Positions 26,375 through 35,712 of a DNA stretch of 64,000 nt are shown here, piece after piece. The notes beneath the pieces are model-generated. The model saw only the letters and a list, made by a program, of their open reading frames with translations, was not told the DNA's origin and did no database searches. This DNA comes from Neomegalonema sp. (GTDB lineage Bacteria; Pseudomonadota; Alphaproteobacteria; Rhodobacterales; Rhodobacteraceae): NCBI GenBank assembly GCA_022760355.1, contig JALEGB010000012.1, forward strand, positions 1-64,000, given 5' to 3'. Every line of letters starts with the position of its first letter. Position 1 is the stretch's first letter. Position numbers and translations under genes: made by a program.

Positions 26375-27085
26375 CTACGCGGACTCTTCGGTTGCGTCGC
26401 TGTCTCCAGCCGCAGCAGGCGCCGGCATTGGCTTCGCGTTCGCCGAAGCGACGCCAACCTTGGCGGGCCGCAACAGCCGGTCGGCAATCATGAAGCCGAT
26501 TTGGACGACTTCAATCACGGTGCCCGGATCGCCAAAAGGCGCTTCAAACATGGCTTCATGCTCGTTCGGGTCAAACTTTTCGCCTTTTTCAGGCTCAACC
26601 GGTTTGATGCCGTGTTTTGAAAATGCTTTCAGCAGTTCGCGTTGGGTCAGCTCCAAGCCCTCGACAAACGCGCCATCGCTGGCGCGCATATCGTCGGTCA
26701 CCAAGCTCAAGGCTTTGGACAGATTGTCATAAACGCCGGTGATGTCCCGCGCCAGCTTGGTGCCGCCGTAGGTTTCCGCTTCGCGCCGATCGCGCTCGAA
26801 CCGCTTACGGCTGTTCTGGGCGTCGGCGACGGCGCGCATCAGCTGATCACGGGCTTGATCAAGTTCGCCTTTCAGCTGCTCAATCTCCGTATCTTTCGGA
26901 TCGAGCGCGTCGGCGTCCAGAACCTCGGTCGGGTCGACCTCGCCGTCGAACGATTCGAGCTGAACAGGCGATTCCGCCTCGCTCTCTGCGGGCTTTTTGT
27001 CTGCTTCTTGCTCCGTCGCTTTCGCAGCGTCGGCCGCTGCTTCTTTATTCTGCTTGAGTTCTGCGTCGGACTTTGCGTCAGACAT
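26375..27085 (-). CDS. grpE: Co-chaperone GrpE (nucleotide exchange factor)
   Basis: 236 residues. After an acidic, Ala/Glu-rich N-terminal 65 residues comes the long coiled coil (DTEIEQLKGELDQARDQLMR). The conserved DNLSKALSL, MTQRELLKAFSKHGI-type region and the beta-domain (FDPNEHEAMFEAPF, PGTVIEVVQIGFMIADRLLRPAKVGVA) follow. It exchanges ADP for ATP on DnaK in the cytosol. The gene follows hrcA immediately, the stop and start codons being adjacent, which is the usual alphaproteobacterial hrcA-grpE operon. dnaK and dnaJ are not in the window. The N-terminal extension is longer than in E. coli and typical for the class. Confidence 0.95.
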   Translation of the reverse strand: MSDAKSDAELKQNKEAAADAAKATEQEADKKPAESEAESPVQLESFDGEVDPTEVLDADALDPKDTEIEQLKGELDQARDQLMRAVADAQNSRKRFERDRREAETYGGTKLARDITGVYDNLSKALSLVTDDMRASDGAFVEGLELTQRELLKAFSKHGIKPVEPEKGEKFDPNEHEAMFEAPFGDPGTVIEVVQIGFMIADRLLRPAKVGVASANAKPMPAPAAAGDSDATEESA

Positions 27086-28189
27086 TCACGCCTCCGGTTG
27101 TCTAGCGGTAGCCAGCATGCGGCCCATCAGTTTCGCCGTATAGTCGACGATAGGGACGATCCGGCCGTAATTCATTCGAGTCGGGCCGATCACGCCAATA
27201 GCGCCCACGACCTGTTGATCGGCGTTCATATATGGAGAGACCACTAACGAGGAACCGGTTAGTGAAAAGAGTTTGTTCTCCGCGCCGATGAAAATGCGCA
27301 CTCCCTCGCCCTGATCCGCGACGTCGAGCAGTTGAGCGATGTCGCGCTTGCGCTCAAGATCGTCGAACAGCTGGCGCATGCGCTCGAGGTCGCCGGCGAG
27401 ATTCGGGTCATCCAGCAGATGGGCGCGGCCGCGAACAATCAGCCGCTCCGGCTCCACGCCCGTGTCGGGATCGCTGCGCCAGGAGGCGACGCCGCTCTCA
27501 ACAAGCCGCTGCGAAATTTCGCCCATCTCTTGGCGCGCTGCGGCGATCTCCTTTTCAATCGCCCCCAGGCTTTCGCCCAGTGTTTTGCCGCGCAGACGGG
27601 CGTTGAGGAAGTTCGCCGCCTCGCTCATCGCTGGCCCGGTCAACCCGGGAGGGGCGACCACGAGGCGGTTTTCGATTTCCCCGTTCTCTTTTACTAAGAC
27701 GGCGAGCGCCTGGTCATCGGACAGGCGCACAAAATCGATATGCTTGATGGCGGCGTCAGATTTTGGCGCGACCACAAGGCTTGCGGCGCCGGCCAAACCG
27801 GACAGCAACGAACCGGCCTGATCCATCAGCCGCTCAAGGCCGACCGTTTCGGCCAGCGCCTCGTCGCTCAGCCCGGCCTTGATCGCCTGCATCTCCTTTT
27901 CAGAAGGGCCGCCGATTTCCAGCATCCCGTCGACGAACAGCCGCAAGCCAAGATGCGTTGGCAGCCGCCCGGCGCTGACATGCGGGCTTGAAAGCAGCCC
28001 GAGATGCTCGAGATCTTGCATCACATTGCGAATCGACGCGGCGGACAAGCGCGAATCAATCGCGCGCGACAAGGTGCGCGATCCAACGGGCTCTCCGGTG
28101 GTCAGATAGGTTTCGACCAGCCGGCGAAAGATTTCTCGGCTCCGCTCATTCATAATCTCGAGCGTCGTTGCGGCGTTTTCATCGCTCAT
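27086..28189 (-). CDS. hrcA: Heat-inducible transcription repressor HrcA
   Basis: 367 residues. The winged-helix domain is at the N-terminus (RSREIFRRLVETYLTTGEPVGSRTLS, SAASIRNVMQDLEHLGLL), followed by the HrcA core (PHVSAGRLPTHLGLRLFVDGML) and the C-terminal GAENKLFSLTGSSLVVSPYM and GAIGVIGPTRMNYGRIVPIVDY. It represses groESL by binding CIRCE. I looked for a CIRCE element (TTAGCACTC-N9-GAGTGCTAA) in the 147 bases before the gene and found none, so this operon is probably not autoregulated through CIRCE. Divergent from rph. Confidence 0.96.
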   Translation of the reverse strand: MSDENAATTLEIMNERSREIFRRLVETYLTTGEPVGSRTLSRAIDSRLSAASIRNVMQDLEHLGLLSSPHVSAGRLPTHLGLRLFVDGMLEIGGPSEKEMQAIKAGLSDEALAETVGLERLMDQAGSLLSGLAGAASLVVAPKSDAAIKHIDFVRLSDDQALAVLVKENGEIENRLVVAPPGLTGPAMSEAANFLNARLRGKTLGESLGAIEKEIAAARQEMGEISQRLVESGVASWRSDPDTGVEPERLIVRGRAHLLDDPNLAGDLERMRQLFDDLERKRDIAQLLDVADQGEGVRIFIGAENKLFSLTGSSLVVSPYMNADQQVVGAIGVIGPTRMNYGRIVPIVDYTAKLMGRMLATARQPEA

Positions 28190-28336
28190 GGCGCAAGCTT
28201 TTCCAGCGAATGATCAAGCTACTCATTATCTGTTTAACGCCGAGTCCTTCGCAAGTCTCGCGCCCGAAGCTGGACCTGAGGCGCATGCGCCGCTATTGGG
28301 GCGGCCTCAATCTTAAATCACGCCAGGGAGATCTCC

Positions 28337-29056
28337 ATGCGCCCTTCCGGACGCGCCCTCGACGCGCTCCGCGCCGTGTCGCTCGAGCCGGGCTACGCCA
28401 AACACGCCGAAGGCTCTTGCCTTGTGAAATTTGGCGACACCCATGTGCTTTGCACCGCGACAGTTGAGGACAAGCCGCCGCCATTCCTGCGCAACACCGG
28501 GCTGGGCTGGGCGACCGCGGAATATGGCATGCTGCCGCGCGCGACTCACAGCCGGATGCGGCGTGAGGCGAAAAACGGTCAATCCGGGCGGACGCAGGAA
28601 ATCCAGCGCTTGATCGGGCGCTCCTTGCGGATCGTGGTTGACCGGCCGGCGCTGGGCGAGCGTCAGATCGTCGTCGATTGCGATGTTCTGCAGGCCGATG
28701 GCGGCACCCGCACCGCATCGATTACCGGCGGATATGTCGCGCTCTATCAGGCGGCGAAGAGCGTCTTTGACAGCAAAACAGTGTCGCACTTGCCGATTGA
28801 CGGGTCGGTCGCCGCGATTTCGGTCGGCGTCTATAAAGGCAAACCCGTCCTCGATCTGGATTATGACGAGGATAGCGACGCGGAGACCGACGCGAATTTC
28901 GTCATCAAAGGCGACGGTCGTTTGGTCGAGGTCCAGGCGTCAGCTGAGGGCGCCGCTTTTAGCGAAGCGCAATTGCTGGAAATGCTGGCGCTGGCGAAGA
29001 AGGGCTGCGCCGAATTGGCGGAGCTGCAGCAAGCTGCGATCGAGTCGCTGGGATGA
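28337..29056 (+). CDS. rph: Ribonuclease PH
   Basis: 239 residues, the standard length. [51 protein letters not shown] and [15 protein letters not shown] are the canonical blocks. It trims tRNA 3' ends by phosphorolysis as a hexamer in the cytosol. The start has GGGAGA seven bases upstream. First gene of an rph-rdgB-ridA-like operon whose genes overlap by four bases (ATGA), so translation is coupled. Divergent from hrcA. Confidence 0.97.
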   Translation: MRPSGRALDALRAVSLEPGYAKHAEGSCLVKFGDTHVLCTATVEDKPPPFLRNTGLGWATAEYGMLPRATHSRMRREAKNGQSGRTQEIQRLIGRSLRIVVDRPALGERQIVVDCDVLQADGGTRTASITGGYVALYQAAKSVFDSKTVSHLPIDGSVAAISVGVYKGKPVLDLDYDEDSDAETDANFVIKGDGRLVEVQASAEGAAFSEAQLLEMLALAKKGCAELAELQQAAIESLG

Positions 29057-29679
29057 GCCGGCGGCTGAAACGCGGGGACAAAATCGTCGTCGCGACACAC
29101 AATGCAGGCAAGCTGCGCGAGATCCGCGCGCTTGTCGAGCCCTACGGTATCGAGGCCGTCTCCGCCGCTGAGTTCGGGCTGGCTGCGCCAGAGGAAACCG
29201 AGACGACGTTCGAGGGGAATGCGCTGATCAAAGCGCGGGCGGCCGCGCAGCAGGCGAGGCTGCCTGCGCTCGCGGATGATTCGGGTCTTAGCGTCGATGC
29301 GATTGGCGGCGCGCCGGGCGTCTACACCGCGGATTGGGCCGAAACCCCTGCGGGGCGGGACTTTGGGCTCGCCATGCGGCGGCTTCATAGCGAGCTGCAG
29401 GCCGCCGGAGCGGCCGAGCCTTGGGCGGCGCGGTTCAACAGCGCGCTCGCGGTCGCGTGGCCCGACGGCGAGGAAATTGTATTTCTAGGTCAGGTTGAGG
29501 GGCGAATCAGCTGGCCGCCTCGCGGTGATCAGGGCTTTGGGTATGATCCTGTTTTCGTCCGCGCGGGCGAAACAGAAACGTTCGGTGAGATGTCGGCGGA
29601 CCGAAAGCAGGCGGATGATCATCGTTCGGACGCCTTTGCGAAGCTCTCCGCTGCGATTTTGGAGGAGGAGACTGAATGA
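29053..29679 (+). CDS. rdgB: XTP/dITP pyrophosphatase (RdgB/HAM1)
   Basis: 208 residues. [16 protein letters not shown] carries the N-terminal SNTGKVRE-type motif, followed by [36 protein letters not shown], and [14 protein letters not shown] at the C-terminal half. It hydrolyses non-canonical purine triphosphates to monophosphates and so keeps inosine and xanthine out of DNA. The start overlaps the stop of rph by four bases. Confidence 0.96.
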   Translation: MSRRLKRGDKIVVATHNAGKLREIRALVEPYGIEAVSAAEFGLAAPEETETTFEGNALIKARAAAQQARLPALADDSGLSVDAIGGAPGVYTADWAETPAGRDFGLAMRRLHSELQAAGAAEPWAARFNSALAVAWPDGEEIVFLGQVEGRISWPPRGDQGFGYDPVFVRAGETETFGEMSADRKQADDHRSDAFAKLSAAILEEETE

Positions 29680-30071
29680 GTCGTCGATTGATTTCGAGCG
29701 GGTCGCCCTTTGAGGCGCGAATCGGCTATAGCCGCGCTGTGGCGCATGAGACGCCAATGGGCGTCTGGGTGGCTGTGGCGGGCACAACCGGCTACGACTA
29801 CGCAAAAATGGAAATGCCCGAAGACCCCGCCGCACAGGCGCGCAATACGCTCGACACAATTGCAAAGGCTCTGGCGGAGGCGGGTTGCGGCCTCGAGCAT
29901 GTCTATCGCGTGCGCTACTATCTGACTGACAATGCTTACGCCGATCAGATCATTCCTGTGCTCGGCCAAGTGTTTGGGGACATTCGGCCTGCAGCCACCA
30001 TGGTCATCTGCGACTTGACGACGCCAGAAATGAAAATTGAGATCGAAGCTGACGCGTTTAAGCCCGTCTGA
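29676..30071 (+). CDS. RidA/YjgF-family protein
   Basis: 131 residues. It follows rdgB with a four-base overlap. The family pattern is visible in AVAHETPMGVWVAVAGTTG, AQARNTLDTIAKALAEAGCGLEHVYRVRYYL and the C-terminal RPAATMVICDLTTPEMKIEIEADAF. RidA homologues hydrolyse reactive enamine/imine intermediates. The catalytic Arg of archetypal RidA is matched by RPAATMV, near the end of the protein. It belongs to the subgroup found in rph-rdgB-hemW clusters, whose substrate is less clear, so I do not use the name ridA. Confidence 0.85.
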   Translation: MSRRLISSGSPFEARIGYSRAVAHETPMGVWVAVAGTTGYDYAKMEMPEDPAAQARNTLDTIAKALAEAGCGLEHVYRVRYYLTDNAYADQIIPVLGQVFGDIRPAATMVICDLTTPEMKIEIEADAFKPV

Positions 30072-30110
30072 TCCGCCTGTGGCGGAAGCGGTCGGCCCCA
30101 GGGAGGTAAG

Positions 30111-30803
30111 ATGCACTTGCGCTACGCGCCCATCATTGCGCTTCTGATCCTGCTCGTCGGGGGGCGGGCGCTGGCTGAAGACAAACCCGCCCCCGGTCCG
30201 GTGGTGAAGGCGCTCAACGCGACCTTGGCGGGGGTCGACTGGTCGCCTTTCCTACCGGCTTGGTTCGCAGATGATACGGCGGCGCCCAGCCTGGGGTTTG
30301 TCGCCCATCGCGCGTCTGTGGAGCTGCAAGGCGATCATCTGGCGGTGACGTTTATCACCAAGCTCGAAAGCTTCCACGGCAAGGCGAAGGTCAATGGCCA
30401 GGATTATTCCTCCGATGATGCGGATGCGCAAAGCTTCGTGCTGAAGGCGCGCTTGCCGCTTGCGGCCATTGGCGCGGTTCGGAAGCCGACGGAGCAAGCT
30501 TTTGTACGGTTGGGCGCGATCGGCGCCTCCGTGGATGCTGTGCGCTCGGCGAAGGCGCCGCTCGAAAGAGTCGGCTTCAAGGCGTTTCAAGTCGTGATCG
30601 AATGCGCTGATGGGGCGGAGTGCGTTCAGGTGTCCGTCAAGGGATCGGTGCTCAAGGGCGGCGTCGCCTCCGACGAGGGAGAGGAGCGCTACGCCACCAA
30701 AACATTGGAGCTGCTGGCGCCCGACGCCGCCACAATTCGGCGGATCCACGCGCTTGCGACGAAGCTGGTCCGGCCGAAGTCGGCGCCAAGCGGGGCTAAG
30801 TAG
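30111..30803 (+). CDS. Hypothetical exported protein
   Basis: 230 residues with a Sec signal (ALLILLVGGRALAEDK, cleavage near residue 23). The mature part is beta-rich and contains VTFITKLESFHGKAKVNGQDY and two nearby cysteines (ECADGAECVQV) that could pair. It resembles small periplasmic lipocalin- or YceI-like proteins in composition only. AGGGAGGTAAG precedes the ATG. Lies between the RidA-like gene and hemW, 40 bases after the former. The family is not recognised. Confidence 0.7.
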   Translation: MHLRYAPIIALLILLVGGRALAEDKPAPGPVVKALNATLAGVDWSPFLPAWFADDTAAPSLGFVAHRASVELQGDHLAVTFITKLESFHGKAKVNGQDYSSDDADAQSFVLKARLPLAAIGAVRKPTEQAFVRLGAIGASVDAVRSAKAPLERVGFKAFQVVIECADGAECVQVSVKGSVLKGGVASDEGEERYATKTLELLAPDAATIRRIHALATKLVRPKSAPSGAK

Positions 30804-30909
30804 CGTTAGACAAGATGATATCGGTTACGCGCCCGGTCGAGTGAGCCGCCGCGTCTGCAATGGCCCAAGGGCGGCGACGACGCCGGCCGATTGATCAAAC
30901 GGATCGCTT

Positions 30910-32124
30910 ATGCCCGCCCAACAGCTCGGCCCAGAAGCGCAGAACAGCCAGTCGATCGAGCTGGCGCCGGCCGATGATGATTGGCGCGTCGGCGGATTTG
31001 GCGTCTATGTGCATTGGCCGTTCTGCCAGTCCAAATGCCCCTATTGCGATTTCAACAGTCATGTTTGGGCGGAGATTGATCAATCGCGCTGGCGGCGGGC
31101 GTTGATCGCGGAGTTGGGCGCGGCCCATGCCGCGGCGCCGGATCGGGTGGCGGAGACCGTATTCTTTGGCGGGGGCACCCCGTCTTTGATGGCGCCGGAA
31201 ACGGTCGCCGCGGTCATCGAAGAGATTGATCGTTTGTGGGGTTTGGCGCCAGACGCGGAAGTGAGTTTGGAGGCGAACCCGACCAGCATTGAGGCCGGGC
31301 GCTTCGCCGGCTATGCGCAAGCCGGCGTGAACCGCGTGTCGATGGGCGCGCAAGCTCTGAATGACGCCGACTTGAAGGCGCTTGGCCGGTTGCACAGCGT
31401 CGCCGAAGCTCGGGCGGCGTTCGACATTGCGCGCCAGCAGTTCGATCGGGTCAGCTTTGATTTGATCTATGCGCGCGTCGGGCAGGAGCCGACGGCCTGG
31501 CGGCAAGAATTGCGCGAGGCGCTGGGGATGGCGATTGATCATCTCTCACTCTATCAGCTGACGATCGAGGCCGGTACGCGGTTCGGCGATTTGTATGAGC
31601 GCGGCCGGCTGTCGCCGCCGCCCGATCATGCTTCGGCCGAGATGTATGAGATCACGCAGGAGCTGTGCGACGCCGCCGGAATGCCGGCCTACGAAATATC
31701 CAACCATGCCGCGCCGGGGGCGGAGTGCCGGCACAATTTGGTTTACTGGCGCTATGGCGATTATGCGGGCGTCGGGCCGGGCGCGCATGGCCGCCTGACC
31801 CAAGACGCCGGGCGTATGGCCACGGCGACAATTCGCGATCCCGCCGAATGGCTGGCGACGGTAGAGCAAAAGGGCGCTGGGTGGTCGGAGTGGGAACAGC
31901 TGTCTTGCGCTGCGCAAGGGACCGAAATGCTGCTGATGGGGATGCGCTTGCGGGAGGGGGTCGCGGTTGATCGCTACGCGCAGCTGACGGGCGTCCCTCT
32001 CGATCGAGCGGCAGTGGCGCGGTTGCAGACCTCCGGCCTGATCGAAAGTGACGGCGATCGGATGCGCGCGACGGCGCAGGGCCGGATCTTGCTGGATGCG
32101 GTTCTCCGCGAGTTGCTGACGTAA
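30910..32124 (+). CDS. hemW: Radical SAM heme chaperone HemW
   Basis: 404 residues. After about 35 residues comes GVYVHWPFCQSKCPYCDFN with the CxxxCxxC iron-sulphur motif followed by the aromatic residue. Then ETVFFGGGTPSLM, the SAM-binding strand, and EVSLEANPTSIEAGRFAGYAQ follow. The C-terminal HemN-like domain has the YWRYGDYAGVGPGAHG motif. HemW binds heme and delivers it to membrane proteins; it lacks coproporphyrinogen III oxidase activity. The gene order rph-rdgB-hemW is common in Alphaproteobacteria. Converges on the TauE-like gene. Confidence 0.95.
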   Translation: MPAQQLGPEAQNSQSIELAPADDDWRVGGFGVYVHWPFCQSKCPYCDFNSHVWAEIDQSRWRRALIAELGAAHAAAPDRVAETVFFGGGTPSLMAPETVAAVIEEIDRLWGLAPDAEVSLEANPTSIEAGRFAGYAQAGVNRVSMGAQALNDADLKALGRLHSVAEARAAFDIARQQFDRVSFDLIYARVGQEPTAWRQELREALGMAIDHLSLYQLTIEAGTRFGDLYERGRLSPPPDHASAEMYEITQELCDAAGMPAYEISNHAAPGAECRHNLVYWRYGDYAGVGPGAHGRLTQDAGRMATATIRDPAEWLATVEQKGAGWSEWEQLSCAAQGTEMLLMGMRLREGVAVDRYAQLTGVPLDRAAVARLQTSGLIESDGDRMRATAQGRILLDAVLRELLT

Positions 32125-32148
32125 CCTCGGCGCGGCTGTCCCCGCCGC

Positions 32149-32940
32149 TTAACCAAGCAGCCCGGAGACGCCGTCCCACAGCATCTTGACGCCAGCCAAT
32201 AGCACGGCGGCGTTCATCAGCGGGTAGAAGATCCGGGCGTGCATGCGCTTGACGATCGCCGCGCCGGCGAAAGTCGAGACCACCGCGACGGGCGATAGGA
32301 TCAGCGCCGATTTGAGCGCATCCAGATCCAACTCGCCCAACGCGATATAGGGCGCGACCTTAATCACATTCACGATGGCGAAAAACATCACCGAAGTGCC
32401 GGTGAACAGCTTCGGGTCAAGCCCGAGCGGCAGGGTGTAGATTTGATAGGGCGGCCCCCCCGCATGCGCGACGAAGCTGGTGAAGCCCGCGACGGAGCCC
32501 CAGCTGGCGGCGGCGAGCGGGCGCTGTCGGCGCGGCGCGGCGGGCTGGCTGCGGATCAGCGACGCGGCGTAGCGCGCGACATACGCCATTGCGACCAGGC
32601 CGACCATCAGCTTCACCGCGGCGTCGGACACATAGGACGCTGTTGCGGCGGCGGCGGCGATGCCGACCAATGCGCCGGGGATCATCGTTCGCAGGATCGA
32701 GCGGTCAAAATAGCGCCGCCAAGCCCAAAGGCCGACGGCGTCCATACTCAGCAAGATCGGCAGCAGCAGCGCTGCGGCCTGCAAGGGCGGCATGACAAAG
32801 GAAAGGGTTGGCACGCCCAGCACTCCGAGCGTGCCGCCCATGCCGCCTTTGCCCAGCCCCACGAGGAAAACGCCCAGCGCAGCCACAATAAAGACCCGCG
32901 CGTCGGCGAGCACGGGCGCATCCGATAAAAGCGATATCAT
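32149..32940 (-). CDS. TSUP/TauE-SafE family membrane permease
   Basis: 263 residues with about eight hydrophobic helices. The duplicated TauE motif is seen as VGLGKGGMGGTLGVLGVPTLS in the first half and SVAGFTSFVAHAGGPPYQIY in the second. The family exports or imports sulphite, sulphoacetate and related organosulphur anions, so the substrate is unknown here. It is transcribed alone between hemW and rlmN, both of which are unrelated to sulphur. The start at 32940 gives MISLLSDAPVL before the first helix. Confidence 0.85.
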   Translation of the reverse strand: MISLLSDAPVLADARVFIVAALGVFLVGLGKGGMGGTLGVLGVPTLSFVMPPLQAAALLLPILLSMDAVGLWAWRRYFDRSILRTMIPGALVGIAAAAATASYVSDAAVKLMVGLVAMAYVARYAASLIRSQPAAPRRQRPLAAASWGSVAGFTSFVAHAGGPPYQIYTLPLGLDPKLFTGTSVMFFAIVNVIKVAPYIALGELDLDALKSALILSPVAVVSTFAGAAIVKRMHARIFYPLMNAAVLLAGVKMLWDGVSGLLG

Positions 32941-32973
32941 TGAGGCCTCACCGATCTGGCGCGCCTATACCGG

Positions 32974-34167
32974 TCAAAGCCCGACCTTTTCCCGCCGTCC
33001 GCGTTCTGTTGCGCTTTTCAGCTGGCCGCAGGCGGCGAAGATGTCGCGCCCGCGCGGCGTGCGAACGGGGCTCGCATAGCCGGCGCGGTTGACGATTTCC
33101 GCAAAGGCTTCGATCCGCGCCCAGTCTGAGCATTCATAAGGCGCGCCGGGCCAAGGGTTGAACGGGATCAAATTGATCTTCGCCGGAATGCCGGAAATCA
33201 GTTTCACCAGCGCACGCGCGTCGGCGTCGCTGTCATTCACCCCTTTGAGCATCACATATTCAAAGGTGATCCGCTCAGCATTCGAAAGCCGCGGATAGTC
33301 TCGGCAGGCCTGCATCAGATCCTTCAGCGGCCATTTGCGGTTGATCGGCACCAGCACGTCGCGCAGCTCGTCATTCACAGCGTGGAGCGATATCGCCAGC
33401 AAGCAGCCGATCTCCTCGCCCGCGCGCTGCATGGCGGGAACCACACCGCTGGTCGAAAGGGTGATTCGCCGCCGCGACAGGCTAAGGCCCTCATGGTCCA
33501 TGATAATCTTCAGCCCATCGCGAACGCCGTCAAAATTATACAGCGGCTCGCCCATGCCCATCATCACGATGTTGGACAGCAGCCGCTTCTCCTGCGCCGG
33601 TCCGGCCTTTGCGCCCGCGTCGGGCCATTCGCCCAGATCGTCCCGACAGACGAGCACCTGGCCGACGATCTCCGCCGCCGAAAGATTGCGTACGAGTTTC
33701 TGTGTCCCGGTGTGGCAGAACGGGCAGGTCAGCGTGCAGCCAACCTGGCTTGAAACGCAAAGCGTGCCGCGGTCTTCCTCCGGAATATAAACCGCTTCAA
33801 CCTCATGCCCGCCATCAATGCGCAACAGATACTTTCGGGTCCCGTCATTCGAAATCTGTCGCGAGCTGATTTCCGGTCGGCGGATGTCAAACAACGCGGC
33901 GAGATCGGCTCGGAAGCCTTTGGCGAGATCTGTCATCTCCTCAAAGCCGCGCGCGCCGCGGCCATAGAGCCAGCGCCACATCTGATCTGCGCGCATCTTC
34001 GCCTGACGTTCCGCCGCGCCGGCCGAGACGGCGGCGGCGCCGAGTTCGGCACGGTTCATGCCGATAATGTTCGGCCGAAGGCCCTCTGCGTCCGCCGCCT
34101 TACGAGGTATCGGCGCAACTTCGGGCGTGATTGGCGGCGTTGGCTGAGGGCTGGGCGCTTCGTTCAT
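32974..34167 (-). CDS. rlmN: Dual-specificity 23S rRNA/tRNA adenine C2-methyltransferase RlmN
   Basis: 397 residues. The radical-SAM CxxxCxxC is in [17 protein letters not shown]. The N-terminal HhH-like domain reads [31 protein letters not shown] is the GGEP region, [15 protein letters not shown] carries the substrate Asn, and FNPWPGAPY and [15 protein letters not shown], with the catalytic Cys, close the protein. It methylates A2503 of 23S rRNA and A37 of some tRNAs. The start overlaps the IalB-like gene by four bases, so they are translationally coupled. The N-terminal 30 residues are Pro-rich and vary. Confidence 0.96.
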   Translation of the reverse strand: MNEAPSPQPTPPITPEVAPIPRKAADAEGLRPNIIGMNRAELGAAAVSAGAAERQAKMRADQMWRWLYGRGARGFEEMTDLAKGFRADLAALFDIRRPEISSRQISNDGTRKYLLRIDGGHEVEAVYIPEEDRGTLCVSSQVGCTLTCPFCHTGTQKLVRNLSAAEIVGQVLVCRDDLGEWPDAGAKAGPAQEKRLLSNIVMMGMGEPLYNFDGVRDGLKIIMDHEGLSLSRRRITLSTSGVVPAMQRAGEEIGCLLAISLHAVNDELRDVLVPINRKWPLKDLMQACRDYPRLSNAERITFEYVMLKGVNDSDADARALVKLISGIPAKINLIPFNPWPGAPYECSDWARIEAFAEIVNRAGYASPVRTPRGRDIFAACGQLKSATERGRREKVGL

Positions 34168-34700
34168 TTGCAGGCCGCCGCGACTGCCGTGATCGACGCG
34201 GAAAAGCCGATCAGCGAGTATTCGTCCACAACCTTGGTGCCGCGCTTGGACGTCGCCGTCACGATCGCCTTGGAGCCTTTCTTCATTGCGGCGATTACAT
34301 CTTTGTCTTTCTCAGGCGTCGCAAGCCACGCGACTTCGCCCGAAGTGAAAAGCTCAAAGTTCTGCTGGCCAACGCTGAGCGTAATGGCTTGGCCGGCGTC
34401 GGCTGGGAAGCCCAGGCGGATGCTGACTTCATTTTTCACTTTGTCGCCCGGGTAGGTCGCTATCAGCAGAAACGTGTCGCCGCGTGTAATCTTGTCCACC
34501 GGTTTGCCGGAGCGAAACGCGTCCGTCTGGCGTGGCGGCGTCGCGGCGTAGCAATATTTGCCGGAGCCTTTGCCATCGACAAAGACAGACCAGTCACGGT
34601 GCGACTCTTGGGCGGGCAGTTGGTCCTGCCCATATGCGGCGGGGGCGAACGCGGCGATAGCGGCGCAGAAGGCGGCGACTTGATAAGCTTGTTTGATCAT
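34164..34700 (-). CDS. Invasion-associated locus B (IalB)-family exported protein
   Basis: 178 residues with a Sec signal (ending [11 protein letters not shown]). The family pattern shows in [20 protein letters not shown], a Trp-Ser start, and the [21 protein letters not shown] strand, with a C-terminal Cys. IalB was first described in Bartonella, but the family is widespread in free-living Alphaproteobacteria and is annotated there as a stress-related periplasmic protein. It precedes rlmN and overlaps it by four bases. The role is not known. Confidence 0.85.
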   Translation of the reverse strand: MIKQAYQVAAFCAAIAAFAPAAYGQDQLPAQESHRDWSVFVDGKGSGKYCYAATPPRQTDAFRSGKPVDKITRGDTFLLIATYPGDKVKNEVSIRLGFPADAGQAITLSVGQQNFELFTSGEVAWLATPEKDKDVIAAMKKGSKAIVTATSKRGTKVVDEYSLIGFSASITAVAAACK

Positions 34701-34916
34701 ATCGTCTTCGTTCGGTTGGCGACGAGTTGACGCCGCTCGGATGAAACCTTTGCGAACCTTGCTGGTTCGACGTTAAATGCGCGCTGACGGCGACAACTTG
34801 CAGCGAGCGCCTCCACATAAGGAGGTTCGGCGCTGGGCCGTCTGTGACGTCAACGCGCCTGCTGCGCGCAACACAGTACGCGCTTTGAGGCGCTTACATA
34901 GCATTCCGGAGCCGCT

Positions 34917-35534
34917 TTGACAGCAGGGTCTCGCATAACCGACAGCAGCGCGGAAGCGCCGCCTTGCGCGGGGCCTTCTGATGAGGAGCTGTTGGCGCGG
35001 ATCGGGGCGCAGCGTGATCGCGAAGCGTTCCGAATGTTCTATGAACGCTATGCGCAGAAGTTGCGCGCGTTCATGATTCGAGCCGAAGTGAACGTTGGCG
35101 AGGCTGAGGAGGCCGCGCAGGAAGCGTTGATTGCGGTTTGGCGGCGCGCCGAGACATTCGATCCGACCCGTGCGTCGGCTGCGGCGTGGCTTTATACGAT
35201 TGCGCGCAACCGCCGGATTGATTTGGCGCGTCGTTGGGCGCGGCCGCAGCCGGATCCGGACGATCCGACATACCGACCGGATCCGCCAAAAACTGCGGAA
35301 GCGTCGGTCGGAGAGGCTCGGCGCGACGTTGCGGTTCGCGCGGCGATTCTAAAGCTGAGCGATGAGCAGCAGGCCGTCGTACGCTTGTCATTCTTTGACG
35401 GCCTGTCGCATCTGGAGATTGCGCAGGAGCTTGGTCTGCCGCTTGGGACCGTCAAATCGAGGCTTCGTTTAGCTTTCCAGCGGTTACGGACGGAGCTTGG
35501 ATTAAGCTTTCAGAGTGAAATTGACGGCGATTAG
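34917..35534 (+). CDS. ECF-type RNA polymerase sigma factor
   Basis: 205 residues from a TTG start with GGAG seven bases before. Sigma-2 is AFRMFYERYAQKLRAFMI to AEEAAQEALIAVWRRA. Sigma-4 is LSDEQQAVVRLSFFDGLSH followed by the helix-turn-helix EIAQELGLPLGTVKSRLRLA. The linker RPQPDPDDPTYRPDPPKTAEA is short and the pattern is close to the ChrR-controlled ECF groups. No anti-sigma gene follows; the next gene is cpaB, 178 bases later. It could be regulated by a distant anti-sigma, or control the pilus operon, or neither. An AT-rich stretch at 35540-35700 separates it from cpaB. Confidence 0.9.
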   Translation: MTAGSRITDSSAEAPPCAGPSDEELLARIGAQRDREAFRMFYERYAQKLRAFMIRAEVNVGEAEEAAQEALIAVWRRAETFDPTRASAAAWLYTIARNRRIDLARRWARPQPDPDDPTYRPDPPKTAEASVGEARRDVAVRAAILKLSDEQQAVVRLSFFDGLSHLEIAQELGLPLGTVKSRLRLAFQRLRTELGLSFQSEIDGD

Positions 35535-35712
35535 ATCGCTGACGCGAGAAGCCTCAACCATGTATTAAGTGATATGTTGATCAGCGTTAGATAAGATTAA
35601 TAATTCGCTGATGGTGTTTTCTAATTTTGCTGGTTGTTAGCTGTGATCACCAATTATCAATTTGTTTTCCGTAGCGTGTACGCATCGTTTAACGCTTTGG
35701 GCGGAGTAAACC

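Noticed and set aside
28190-28336. CIRCE element expected before hrcA
   Set aside because: I searched for TTAGCACTC and its partner and found neither, so none is annotated.
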